Shown: in pieces, positions 43,001 to 56,200 of the stretch
How the letters are laid out: each line of letters starts with the position of its first letter
How positions within the stretch are numbered: position 1 is the first letter of the stretch
DNA from: Locusta migratoria
Lineage: Eukaryota > Arthropoda > Insecta > Orthoptera > Acrididae
Length of the DNA: 64,000 nt
Direction of reading: 5' to 3'
NCBI GenBank assembly: GCA_026315105.1
Contig: CM048744.1
Span: forward strand, 658,753,676 to 658,817,675
Translations under genes and position numbers: made by a program
The notes under the pieces: generated by a model
The model's input: the letters and a program-made list of their open reading frames with translations, nothing else
Databases searched by the model: none
Told to the model about the DNA's origin: nothing

Positions 43001-45600
43001 CCTATGTTGAAATCAAGAAGTAAATCATTTGAAAATTTCAGTTTAAGTTACATAACGTTTATTTTGTTGAAACGAGATAGAATGGCTGGCCAGTACTTCC
43101 CTTTGTGCTGTACCGCCGATAGTAACACAAATGAAGAAACAGAAAAAAGGGGACCGGCGGTACAGCACAAAGGTAAGTACTGGCCAGCCATTCTATCTCG
43201 TTTCAACAATATTTATCATCTCTGAGGAGAATCTTCATCATTAATCAAATAACGTTTATTTTTACTGTTATGTAAGTGTTGTTTAAAAACTCCTCATTAA
43301 TTTTATTACATTACATAAAGCCTGTAGTAATTTACTTCTTATGACACAAATTTACATAATTTTGTGTTTTTCTTTAAATTGTAGTACAGAGGGAGTTTTA
43401 GAAAAGTGAATGGTGGTCTCTGAAATATTATAGTGTCTGTGGAACAAGTAAAGTTTTACATAAGTCTAAATTTCAGAGTTTAAACATGTGCCTTTGATAG
43501 GTACAAAAAGAAAGTCTGCAAAACTGATACTCAGTATTGGAATATACTACCTTTTTTCTTTATTACTAATTATAAAAGAGTATTTTGAAAATTGTACTGT
43601 TTACTGTTGTACTGTTACTGAAGACACTGATGTTTCACACCTGTAGTTGTGAAACACATTTTGTAGACACAATTTTGGAGCACTCAAGACAAATAAGAAT
43701 ATTGTGCATTTTACACAGGAACACTGTTTTCCTTCTTTTCTGTAGAATGCAAAGTTTACGAGTCTTCTTCTTGTCAAGACACTTGTCTGCTGCATACACT
43801 GGTTCAGTGGATATTTGGAATACTTCTTTCTATATGAAGAGTAACAAGCTCCTTTGCAAGTTTCTTCATGAATTTCAACTGGGTTACGAGTTCAATATCT
43901 TTGTAGCTGTTGTGCAATACATATTCATGACACAACTAATTGTGTTGAATATTGCCATGGGCCATCAATGAGCTCTCCTTCCTGAACTGTAAACAGAACA
44001 CTTTTCATTGAAACTGTCTTCTTCCCATTTAGTTTCATTATAAAACAGAATATTTTCTGGCTTCTGTTTTTCCTCATTTCTGTCCAGTGCATGATGCATG
44101 CTGGACAGCACCAAACAGCTCTGTTTTTCTCAAGAATGTACAGTAGTGTCCTTTTTTTCTTTTTTTCTTTTTTTTCTTTTTTGAGAATCCATATTTACTG
44201 GAGCTCACAGGAAGTCTTCAGTATTTTTCTTTTGCCTTTCCTCAATATACCAGTCACAGTCAACCCATTTTTGTTCCCATCACTTGGGAAAGTTCCATGT
44301 AAATCATCAATTTGGATGTGATCTTTTGATAGGTGTAAGAAGTCTGATGCAAGCTTGGATGGGAAGTGAATAGCTTTTTAGCCTCTGCTGCAAGAGTTCT
44401 TCCCTCAGAATTTTTACCTGTATAAATAGAGACACAGAAAATAATGTGGTTTGGAGTCAACTAGGCTCTGAATTTTTATTCCATATCTACAAGGCTTCTT
44501 GGGCAGAAAGACCTTGAATGTACACTTTCCTCTTAAGGGACTGAACATTTCACCTATAGTGTATGCCTTCTGACAGTTTTCTACAAATTTTGCAAAAATG
44601 TCAGCTATAGCTGCTGCCCAGTCTTGATGGTAATCGAAACGAAGATTGGAAAGGAGGATGTCGAATCTGTTTCTGGCCATGACACAACAAAGAATGTCAT
44701 TTCCCTTCCCATCTGTTGCCCAAATAGCAGAAGTGTCTTCATGGTTGGATTTAAACACTGATGCATAGATGAGAAGGTGCTTTGAGTTCAGTCATGTCCA
44801 CATTTATCATATCTGCACCATTTTTGCTTTTCCACTTTACTCATTCTCGTTAAAGTTTAACGTTTGTGAATCGTAATATTCTGTCCAACATTGTCATCAG
44901 TTAGTAAGTTACAGATTTTTTCGGGCTCCACATGATGACTAAGAGCTCTGGCTGCAGGACGAAGATCAGGTATCTGCAAAACAATATTTTGCCTCGGTCT
45001 TCTTGAAAATCAATTTTACAAAGGATCAATTGACCATCTAAAACTATTCTAGCTGTCATAATACTCTTTCTGTGTGGCCGATCCTGGTCCTTCTAAGTCA
45101 GAAAAAAACTGAAAGATTCCCATCATCATGCTTCTGAAGTTCAATATCTTGTTCACTAGCAGAACTGTGATCACTGGTGACTGCAAAATCATCGACTGTC
45201 TCTTCGTTAAAATCACTTACATCTTTCTCCACCCCTGGCTGACAATAATATCAAAATTATGATTGTTAAAATTACACATTTCTGTGAAGACATGTTGTAC
45301 TGAAGTACAGAAGAACGTTACATAGTTCATAAGGTGTGGTCTGGGAGGCTGCAAAACTTGTTCATAACAAACAATGAAGGCAATAATGCAACTGACCATA
45401 AAACATTGTTGGGCTCATGATGGCATCCCACCAAAACTAACAATTGAAGAGTGAATCTGAAAATTCATGTCTGTTCTTAGAGACTGAGGTTTAAAAGTAG
45501 TCTACAACACACTTTTTTTGCAACATACATCTTTCTAATATTTTCTTTTGTAATACTAGGAGTCTTGAGACAACTGCTGAATTTCCGCAAAAGATTATGC

Positions 45601-45671
<71 letters not shown>

Positions 45672-48600
45672 ATAATAATAATAATAATAATAATAATATA
45701 ATAATAATAATAATAATAGCCGAATCAAAGTAGCAGTGGTAGATTGTCTTTCTGCTGTCTATATTTGTGACACCTGACAAAATACTCATTGCAAATGCCA
45801 AGCTTTTTAGTTTATCTGCTAGGTAGTCAATGAGTACCATCCAATTTAAATTTTTAACAAGATGAAAAACTAAGAACTTTACATGGTATGCTTCTAAGAT
45901 ATCCTGATCATTGAAAATAAATTTTTATTTCACTCCTTTTTACTGATGTAGCTTCAAATTGTTCATTAGCTACTTTAACCAATTTGAAGAGTCAAAGTTG
46001 ACAGTTCAAGTAAAGTAAACTTCAAGAGTCTTGAGAAAATTCAAAATTTCTATTTTAAAAAACGGGTTAAGCCCATGCTTTGAAACAATTAACCAAGTGC
46101 TCAGAATTTAATAGCAGACTAGATTGAATGCTAGAACATGCTCAAAATAAAAAATATATATTAATTTTCCTATTTTACTTTAACAGCTAAGAACATGCTT
46201 AAAATTACTAAACTGTACACAAGGTTACAACATTTGCAACGCAACAAAGTAAAACACAAGAAGCCACGTGACTGAACTTGACAGGAAGGGGATCATGACA
46301 CAATTATCTATTAGAACAGCGGATAAAATCAGTTCACAATACAGAAGTACACACAGTGCCTATGGACATTTAAAGTTCAATGATGCTTTGAGAATAGCTG
46401 CCCGAAGGACTACACGTAAATGCAACCTCAAATCTGCTGCAGGTGGTTAGCAGCAACAACCATTACACACCCAACATGCTTTAAATCCAATAAGGCAATA
46501 GTAAGGGACAGTCAACAGTACAGTTAAAATACTTCAAACAAGAGTGAGGCCTCCCTAGGTTGAGGGGTAGCGGCTATCATGAAACTGCCAAAATATACCC
46601 ACTCCCAAAGCAGCAATAGAGAGTTGGAAAGAACACTGCCACAAAATATGTACATGGCCGAGGCAGGTAAGTGCCTAGCAAACTGCTACAAAGCAGGTAA
46701 ATACCCTGGTTACACCAAATGAAATCACTCAGTAGAAACAACAAACACACTCATAGATTCTGTGATGCAGCATTAAACATTATGAGACGGAACTTAGGTG
46801 CAGATGGTTACTACATTACACAGAGCTGCAAGATTATGAGCTCTGCAGTGGTGAAAATACTGGCAGCCCACTTTATATGGAAATGTCAGTACATCAATGT
46901 AGCGTGAAAGAGAACACCACTGTGTTGCCTAAAGGAATGGCCCAAAACTTCTCCAGTAACTTCAGAAACATCCATGTCCCTTGGTGAGGTATGGAGTATA
47001 AGACACAGCAAAGTCTTGGTGGTGAAGGACATCAGCCGAGACAACAGATTCATAAGCGGCCCAACACACATGCAGGCCCAGACCACCAGCCACACTCCTC
47101 GCTCTGCTCCTCACACCGGACTCCTCTCTTGTCATGCCAGGATTCAACCTCTATCAACTGCCACTATGGACGGGCACCCAGCATTGCCACAAACACCACA
47201 ACATACCGGCCGCACAGTGCGAAGCAACCAACAAACACTTCTGACATGTTGCTCCACTCCACACATCTGACTAGCGTGGCACAAAGTGATGCGGGACCTT
47301 ATCAGCGTGCACACGTGAACAGCTGAGCATCAATAGCAAAAACAATGCCCTCAGTCTTAGCAGGCAAAACCACAATCAATCCTAACAAGTCATGAAACTG
47401 TACATGTACAAAAGGTAATCATAGAAGGTGAAGAAGAATAGATCACCGTAAGAAGTAATACTGATGTGCTCATAAATAATGCAACTGAAACAGAAGTTAC
47501 GAGGTAAATGTAGTAACCAAATGAAGCGAAACAAGGAGGGAAATATATATTTAAATGAAAGTTCATTAACAAACAATAATGCAGACTATGCTGTGCTAGA
47601 AACATGGTGAAGTCGAACAGGAAGGATGCGCAGGATGAAAACCAGGAGCCACCACGGCCCACCATCCTTTGAACAAAGGGATATAAAACTACACTATCTT
47701 TGTATTAAACCCACTTTAGACACTAGAATGAGCCAAAATGCCTCAATCTCACCCTAAAAGAGTTTTAAAATATAAAATTTCCGATCAGAAATTTTAAAAA
47801 GAAAAAGAAAAAAAATCACACCTACATGGCTCATAGGTTTTAGTCCATTTTGATGGAACCAGGATTTCCATTTTTCTAAGGTATTTCTGACACTTTCTGG
47901 AATTTTTTCATTAACCTTGAGTTGTTCCGACGGTGTCAACAGTTTAAGTATCTCAACCAACCGTGCATGTCGGGAACAATCTCATTACCACTTCTTTATG
48001 ATAAGATCTCTTCATTCGTTAAATGTGTGTAATAAGAATGTAGTTGCCAAATATAAGAGGACCGGCTGGTCTGTGCCTCCTAACATAGCTACATATCTTG
48101 ATAGATCTTCTTGGGTTTTAACTCTTTTCCAATCATCACAAGAGAACTCAAAATAGCAAACACTTCTCATTTAAACCATCATTAATTCAAGCAAGCAGTG
48201 TGTTACTTACTAGAACAAGTACAGTGTTTATTTAATCACTTAAGTACATACATACAAAGGCTTATTATCTGCCTTGTTTCTTCAACATATCCAAACAAAG
48301 AATAATTATAACATAGTAAAAGCTACGGAATATACATACAGTCCATAGGTTTAATTTATTTTGGAATAATTATATCACTTGCACAGTGGATTCTTTTTCT
48401 TCTGCACAAAACCTGTACAGAGGAAAAACTGGAGGCAGAAAATATTCTCCTACCACTTTGCTAAATTAAGTATGACTCATTAAATGATTATACTTGACTT
48501 TCTTGAGCCTCTAGCAGGAAACATGTAGTGTAAGCTGTTATACTACAACCTCATTTTTAAATAGAACTGATGTATCATTAGAAAATAAAACGAATTAATA

Positions 48601-50221
48601 TCATAAATTAATGAAATGCAGCAACCAGTTGCTTGTGGTTATTTATTTTTAACTTTAACGACCAGTTTCGGGCGCTTCAGTGCCCTTCTTCTGGTCTATT
48701 TTTGTACATTTTTGTACTGTGATCAAATGGCAGTGTTCAGCTGTATGTGCAGAATTGGTCCACATTACACCCAAGGAATTTTATGAGGCTTTTATTATCT
48801 GTCATCATGGTTGAAATGAGAGGCATCCTACCCAAGTTCCTACCGACACCTCCTAAGGTGGTGTTCTGTCACTCACCCAACCTTCACAACATTCTACTCC
48901 ATTCCTATGCCACTCCCAAACCCTACCCTTTACCATAGGGATCGTAATCCCTGTGAAAGACCCCACTGCAAAATCTCCCCAATCCGACCACCCAGCACTT
49001 CTTATTCCAGTCATGTAATTTACCAACTCTGCTGCAATCATTGCGCAGCATTTTACTTTGGCATAACATCAAACTAGCTGTCCATCAGGATGAAAGATCA
49101 CCATCAAACTGTGGCAAAAAGCAAAATGGACCACCCTGTGGCACAGCATGTGGCTGAACACTACACACTTGAGTTCAATGGCTGCTTTATTACCCAGGGC
49201 ATCTGCATCCTCCCCTTCACCACCAGCTCTTCTAACTGCACATATGGGAGTGGTCCCTTCAACACAGCCTTTGGTCCTGCAACCACTCTGGCCTCAAACT
49301 AAGATAACTTGCCATCCCTACACTGTATGCCTAACATCCCTCCCCCTCTTTCCCACTCATTATCCTGTATCCCTCCAATTCATGTCTTCCTTCCAACTGT
49401 GTCTTACCTCTTACAATATCCCCTTAATTAATTATTCTTTATTTTTATATTTTCCGTGTAATTTTATCATTTCAAATTGCCCTCCCTCCCCAAACACCTC
49501 TATGCCTCCCTTTTATCCTCTCCCACCCCTTCCCTTCACTGCATTCAGCTGTACCTTGCGTTCCCACTCTTTACAATCCATCATGCAACTGGGAAATTTC
49601 CATCGCCACCCTTACGAAGTGACCCTCCCCCTCTACACTCTCTATCAAATGCTTATAGCACTGGAGCAGCTGGTGGTTGTGTGTGTATAGTTGACAGAAT
49701 GATTGTCTGAATGTATGTGTTTCTTTTTCTGACAAAGACTATGGCGAAAAATTTAAGTTGTGTGAATGTATTTATGTTATGTGCCTGTCAGCAGCTCAGC
49801 GAACAACTTTATGGCGGATTGTTACCTATCCTCTATTATTAACATTATAACTTAGTAATCACCAATACAGGAGCCTCCTTGAGATACATTTTTCCTACAG
49901 AAGCTGCTAGCAACCTTAAAATTACCAGTACCATTTAGAACATTTATACAGTCTTACTAAGTGTTCATTTTAGCAGATTATTGTGATAGTTACACATTCT
50001 GAAAGTAGAATATCTAGTTTTACATTGTTAAATAGAGAAACTTGCAGTAGTTTTTATAAATACAGAATTGCTTTGTTCTAGGTCACATTAATTTGTTAGA
50101 TCCAAAATAGTTACTGGGGAGGGGGAGGGAGCTCTCATGTGCAGTACAGCAATATACCATTACTTTTATTTTATCACTGCATAGTAAACTGACTTATTGT
50201 TCCTCTTCTACTTAAAAAAAA

Positions 50222-50264
<43 letters not shown>

Positions 50265-53200
50265 ATATGCTATTTGTCGCTCATTTGCAGGAAGCTGAAG
50301 TTATATGAAGAGCAGGAATTGACAATGCAAGTATTCAGTGAACCAGATATGATGGCTTCACAACAATCTGGAGGTGATGGTGGCAACCCAGGGCAGTTCA
50401 CACAGGTAAGTTTGAAAAGTGGGGGAAAATGTAATAGTTGCCTACATAATGAACAATAGATTAAACATTTACAGATACTTGCCAGTCATGTATTGGTATA
50501 AAAACTAGGTATGGGTCGAACCCCAATTTTACCAAATCGAATCCGAATACCGAATCTTAAATAAAACATGTGCCGAATACCGAACCCGAATTGAATCTCA
50601 CGAATCTCGAACGCAAATAATCTGTCAACTCAAGTACATGTATTTAAAAAGAATTACAACTCTATCACAGCCAGTGATGAAGGTAAAGCCTTCTGGGGTG
50701 AATCCCAAATGAAAATATTAACTGTAAAATTTAAGAAATTAAAATTTCACTTACATGTTTATTTTCAAACTTAAGGATTTTTTAATACCCCCTACACTTA
50801 AAAGAAATTTGAATGAAACATTTTGATATAAATATTATGATCAAAAAAATAATAAGAAACTTTCTTCACTCTGTTACAAAATATTTCATATTGTGAAATA
50901 AAAAACAATGAAAGGAAGGGATTACATTTTTTCCCCTTCTTTTTTCAAAGGTGATGATCAAAAATAAAAATGAGAAGATAAGTAGATATTTTGTAAGTTA
51001 AAAAGTAGGATGTGTAAATGTTAAATAATTTTGTAGTGACATATCAGACATTCCATAAGTGATGGACAGGACATTCAGACACAGAGAAATCTGTGTTTAT
51101 TCAACGTGTGTGTACTTGTTATTGCCACAAAGACATTTTAGAACTGTGAAAAGTAATGCGCAGTTTGCACATTCTGGAAGGTTAAGCAACGGTATTTTTT
51201 AGATTCATTTATTCTTTCAAACATTTATGATCACGTAACTAGTCTGCACAAAATTTTTATTCGTAGAAGATTTAAAAATCAGTACTAGAAGTCAGTTGCC
51301 GTGCATCATTTATAACTATTTCCGTTCAGCATAAGAATAATACAAATGAAAACATTAACATGAAATGTATTCTTCTGCGTTCGCCATTGTTTTTCGGGTT
51401 TGTTAGGCGGACAGAATTTAAATGTGGTAACAGCTAACACGGAAGATTACATGGCGTAATGTTTACATTTGTACTATTCTTATGGCGAAAAGAGTGTGGA
51501 ATTCACGAACCACGATTCATAGGAACAATCCCTTGCCTCTAATAGAAAAACACATAAGTTGTAGCATGAAGGCAGTGGTTGTAGCGTCAGGCATATTGAC
51601 GCAACACAGGCTTGCCAGTCGGCTTTATGTAGTAGCTTTTAGATAAGACTTCAAATGTACAGCTATTGTATGAACCTAAATGTGGAAATATAAAACAATT
51701 TTATTAGACTTATAATACAAATTTTATTAAATGTTTATACAATTAGATACCGGTACAGTAATTCTAAATCGCTATCATTTGATTCCTTGTTACACAGTTC
51801 CTTCGTACTACAGAGCATCATCCCTCGTACAGTCTAGAGCATTCGATCTTGAACATTTTTAAATGCCTGTTACGCAATCTGATTTGGAACCCACTTCCAC
51901 GCATCATCATTCCATTGGCACACTTGCATGTTTCACACGACCCGTTGGTGTCAGTTGTTTGTCACTTTTCGAAAGGCAGTTAGTGTACATGTGTTTAAGC
52001 TCGACCTTAAACGATTTATTGAAACAAACATCAAGTGGCTGCTGAATTGGTGTCATCCCGCCTTGAGGGTGCACCATTAGAACTTTTTTTTTTTCCACAT
52101 AATAAATAATTTTCTTCTTGAAATCCTAGTGCTTCATTATAGTTCACATATCCCAGCACTTCACGAAATTCGACGAAACAATACGTGAAATCAGAATGAG
52201 GCAAGAATCCTAAAGCCTTATATATTGTTGCTATTTAACTGAAGAAATTTATTTTTGTTGCTACTTATAACTGAAAGGCTCTTTTTTTTTACAAGAGCAA
52301 AAGTTTTAGGCAGTATTTATATTTTCGCATGCTAAGCAAGCCTGTCGCTTTTGTAGACGGGAAAAGTTAGTTGTGGCAGCTCCTAGCGACATTTATCAGA
52401 ACTATTCAAAGTGAGGTTGTTTCATTTTGTGACATCATGTCTTTCAGCGGGTCTATGGAAAATAAGGTAAATAACGCAGACGAAAGCGCATTGTTATGCA
52501 AAGTGAACTCCAATATTCGTAACTGAAGGTTTCCATATAACACTTTGGATTCGGGATTCCGTAGTATTCGGCCATTATGCGCCGAATCTCAAATCTGAAG
52601 CCAGTGTGCTGGATTCGGCGAATAATGGATTCAGCCGAACCACTCGGACACAACCCTAATAAAAATATTCGAAGGCTTTATAGTTAACACTGTTATTTAC
52701 ATTTATAGCATGATTATAAAGTTTATGTTTAAAGAAATGAAAGTTTACTGATAGAATAAAATCTGTTTAAGGCACTGTAGTTGAGTCACTGTAACTTGAT
52801 GCCTGACAGTTGGAGTAATTTGGTCACAACAGCTTCAAGTGCCTAGTTTCACCAGCCATGTTATGTGATTCTGAAAATGTCTCTATGGCTATGCCACATT
52901 ATAGTTTGAGCTTCATTGTTGAAGTCTTGCAACAGCACTACAAGTTGTCAAGGATCAACTTGCTCCAACCCAATATTTATAAGTTTATGATATGGGTATG
53001 GTGAGATGGTGTGAAATCGAGACGTGTCTTTTCTACTTTTAAGCTCTAATTTTCTTAAATCAGTTTAGTAACAACAGACTTGCCCACCATGATTCATCCC
53101 TGGTCTTGGGCTCCATTGCTCTTTAGACTGTAATCAAGCAAACATTTTGGTAAAATAATAGATCATTATTTATGCTCTTCTCCCTATACCTACCACATTT

Positions 53201-56200
53201 CTATCAACACTAAGAGATTCTGCAACTATATTCTTTAAATCAAACTTCTACATCTACATACATACTCCACCGTACATCCAAAGGCGTGTGGTGGAGGGTA
53301 CTGCTACTAGTTACTTGCTCTCCTGTTTCACTTCGATATAGAACGAGAAAAAAATGAATGCTTATATGCACCTGTACAAGCCCTAATCTCTCCGATCTTA
53401 TTTTTGTGGTCTTTACACAATATGTAGGTTGGCGGCAGTACCATTGTTCTGCAGGCTGCCTCGAATTCCAGCCCTCTAAATTTTTCAGCAGTTTTTCTCA
53501 AAAAGAATGTTGCCTTCACTCCATCAACTCCTAATTGAGTTCCCAAAGCATTTAAGAAACATTTGCATGTTGATCAAATCTATCAGTTACAAATTTAGCC
53601 ACCTGCCTCTGAACTGCCTCTGTGTCCTTCTTTAAACCAATCTGGTAGGGATTCCAAACACTTGAGCAATACTACTATAGGTGGTATTCCTGTCCAGTCT
53701 TAAAATTCAGTCATTTCAAATGCACAAGGGGAGGGGGGGGGGGGGGAAGCTAGTTCGTTAGTTATAAGAAGTGAAATTGGCAGTGACTCAGAGAGAAAAA
53801 GTCCCTCTAAAATAGTGATAAGTGATAGAACTGTTACAGGCCCCAGTGCCATTTGCAAATCCTTTACTGAATTTTTCATAAACTATAACAAAATTGGTGA
53901 GTGTTCACCACCAAAAATAAAAGCCTAATGTGATGGATAGACAGTGCCTAGGTTTAAAGTTTTCTCATGTTTCTATCTGAGATGTCACAAGAATCATAAT
54001 TTTCCTAAAAAATTCCAAATCTGTGGGGTGGGATGAGATCCCCTCTGAAATAATGAAAACAGTTCGGCATATTATTGCACATCCACTCTCCCTCATAATC
54101 AACCAATCTTTTGATGAGGGATGTTTCCCAGATAAAAATATGCAGAAGTTCTGCAAATACATATAAAAGGGTAATTATAGGCCAATCTCACTATTACCAG
54201 TTCTCTCAAAAATATTTGAAAGAATTGCATGTGATCAGATCAAAAATTACAATTTCTCAAATAACATTATCTTATGCAATGAATATGGTTTCAGAAAAGG
54301 CTGAAACACAATCCATGCAATTAATGAATTGATCACCAAAGTTAGCAGATGTCTTGATGATAGAATGGGTGTGTTGGGCATCTTTTGTGACCTGTCCAAA
54401 GCCTTTGACACAGTAAATCATGACCTCCTACTGCAAAAGTTGGCACACTATGTTTTTCAAAGCAAATCTCTTAGCTGGATGTCATCATACTTGGCAAACA
54501 GAAAGCAAAGAGTAATTGTTAACAACAACGGCAAGAAATTTCTCCCTGGCTGAAAACACTCTCAATTAAGCATTCCACAAGGTTTTATGTTAGGGCCACT
54601 ACTGTTCCTGTATTACATCAATGATATTCCAAGCCCAGTCCAGTCTGATACCATTCTCGATGCAGATGACTCAACAGCTATAGTCTGTTGTAAAAACAAT
54701 GTAGACCTAATCATCATATTGAAAAAACACTTGGGGAAGTAGAGGCATGGGTCAAAAATAATAATCTGAAATTAAACCTTACTAAAACAGTAATTGTTCA
54801 TTTCACCACAAAATAATCTGCACAGTCTATAAGTGAAATAAGGTACCGTATATACTCGAATAATCCGCGGCCTTGAATAATCCGTGCACCCCAATTTTGA
54901 TGAAGAGAAAAAAAAAATTTTTTTTTGCTTTAATTTGTTTTATTTACAAATATTAAAATTGTTGCAACGTTATAATGTGTTCCAAAGTATGCATAATAAC
55001 TACTGGTTTGAAGCAACACTGCTCTACAGGTTAATACATCGTTAAAATGCAACCGATTGAGCGGCGTGGAGCTTGCCAGCTGGTGGGTGGGCGGCCAGCG
55101 GTGTGCATTTGGCCGGCTGGCCCATTAGACAGGCAGGCGGCCGGGCAACATGATCCCCGCCAGCCGGGACTCTACCCGTACCTACAATCGAAAAAAATGA
55201 AAAGTGAATTATCTTGTTTAAGAATTTGTTAATGTGTGCAATAAAATATTTTAGTCAATACATTTCCTCCCTTACCACTCTATTCATCACTTTCATCGTC
55301 ATCACTAGCGGGAGAATCATTGTCGTCTTCACCATCTTCCCATAGAGCAAATGTTCAAAATGTCTGTAAATCTATCGGACCAAACTGCGTGGTCCCATAG
55401 AGCGTCGTCCTCTGTGCCATCCAGTGAATTTGTGATTCCACATTTTTTGAAGGATTTTTCCACCAGTGGTTGCGGAATGGAGTCCCATGCACTTTTCACC
55501 CATTCACAAATCTGGGACAAATCCGGCCATTTGATTTTTCCACTAGGTGTGAACTTATGGTTTTCATCAGCCATCCATTGCATATATCGCTGTTTAAGTG
55601 CAGCTTTGAATGGCCGATTTATACACACATCTAGTGGTTGTAGGATGGATGTTAGGCTTCCAGGGATAATGACCAAGTCAGTTTTCCCTTTTTGTAATTT
55701 GTTCCGCTCTTCCTTAGTTGTATGTCTGCGGAAGCTGTCCAGGATCAATGTGTTGCGTAAATTCAGTAACGCACCAGGACGACGTTGCCAAATATGTGTC
55801 ACCCAGTCAATTATAAGTTCATTGTTCATCCACCCTTTCGGATTCGCTCTCACTGATATTTTGGGAATAGTTTTCCTTTTAAATATCACATAAGGTGGTA
55901 GCTTTCGTCCATAGGCAGTTACACATAACATCACTGTACATCTTTGTTTCTCACTGCCACCAGTTCGTATCATTATGCTGAATTCTCCTTTCCTGTTCAC
56001 TGTGTTGTCGAGCGGCATCTCAAAATAGATTGGCGTTTGATCCGCATTACCAATTTGCGATAATATATAGGACTGTTTACGGTGCAGATTTATCACATAA
56101 CGATGAAAATTCACTATTTTTTCCTCATAATCACCTGGAAGTCACTGAGCGATAGTAGTTTTCCTCCGGAATCCTAAACCATTTCGGTTGAAAAATCTCG

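Noticed and set aside
45477..45840. Phe/Tyr/Ile-rich open frames
   Set aside because: Products of the poly(A) and AAT run.
46962..47326. Overlapping frames on both strands as a novel gene
   Set aside because: No domain, no splice context and no codon bias visible; more likely an old repeat, left as unassigned.
55351..55893. 180-codon plus-strand frame
   Set aside because: Antisense shadow of the pogo/Tigger transposase on the minus strand.
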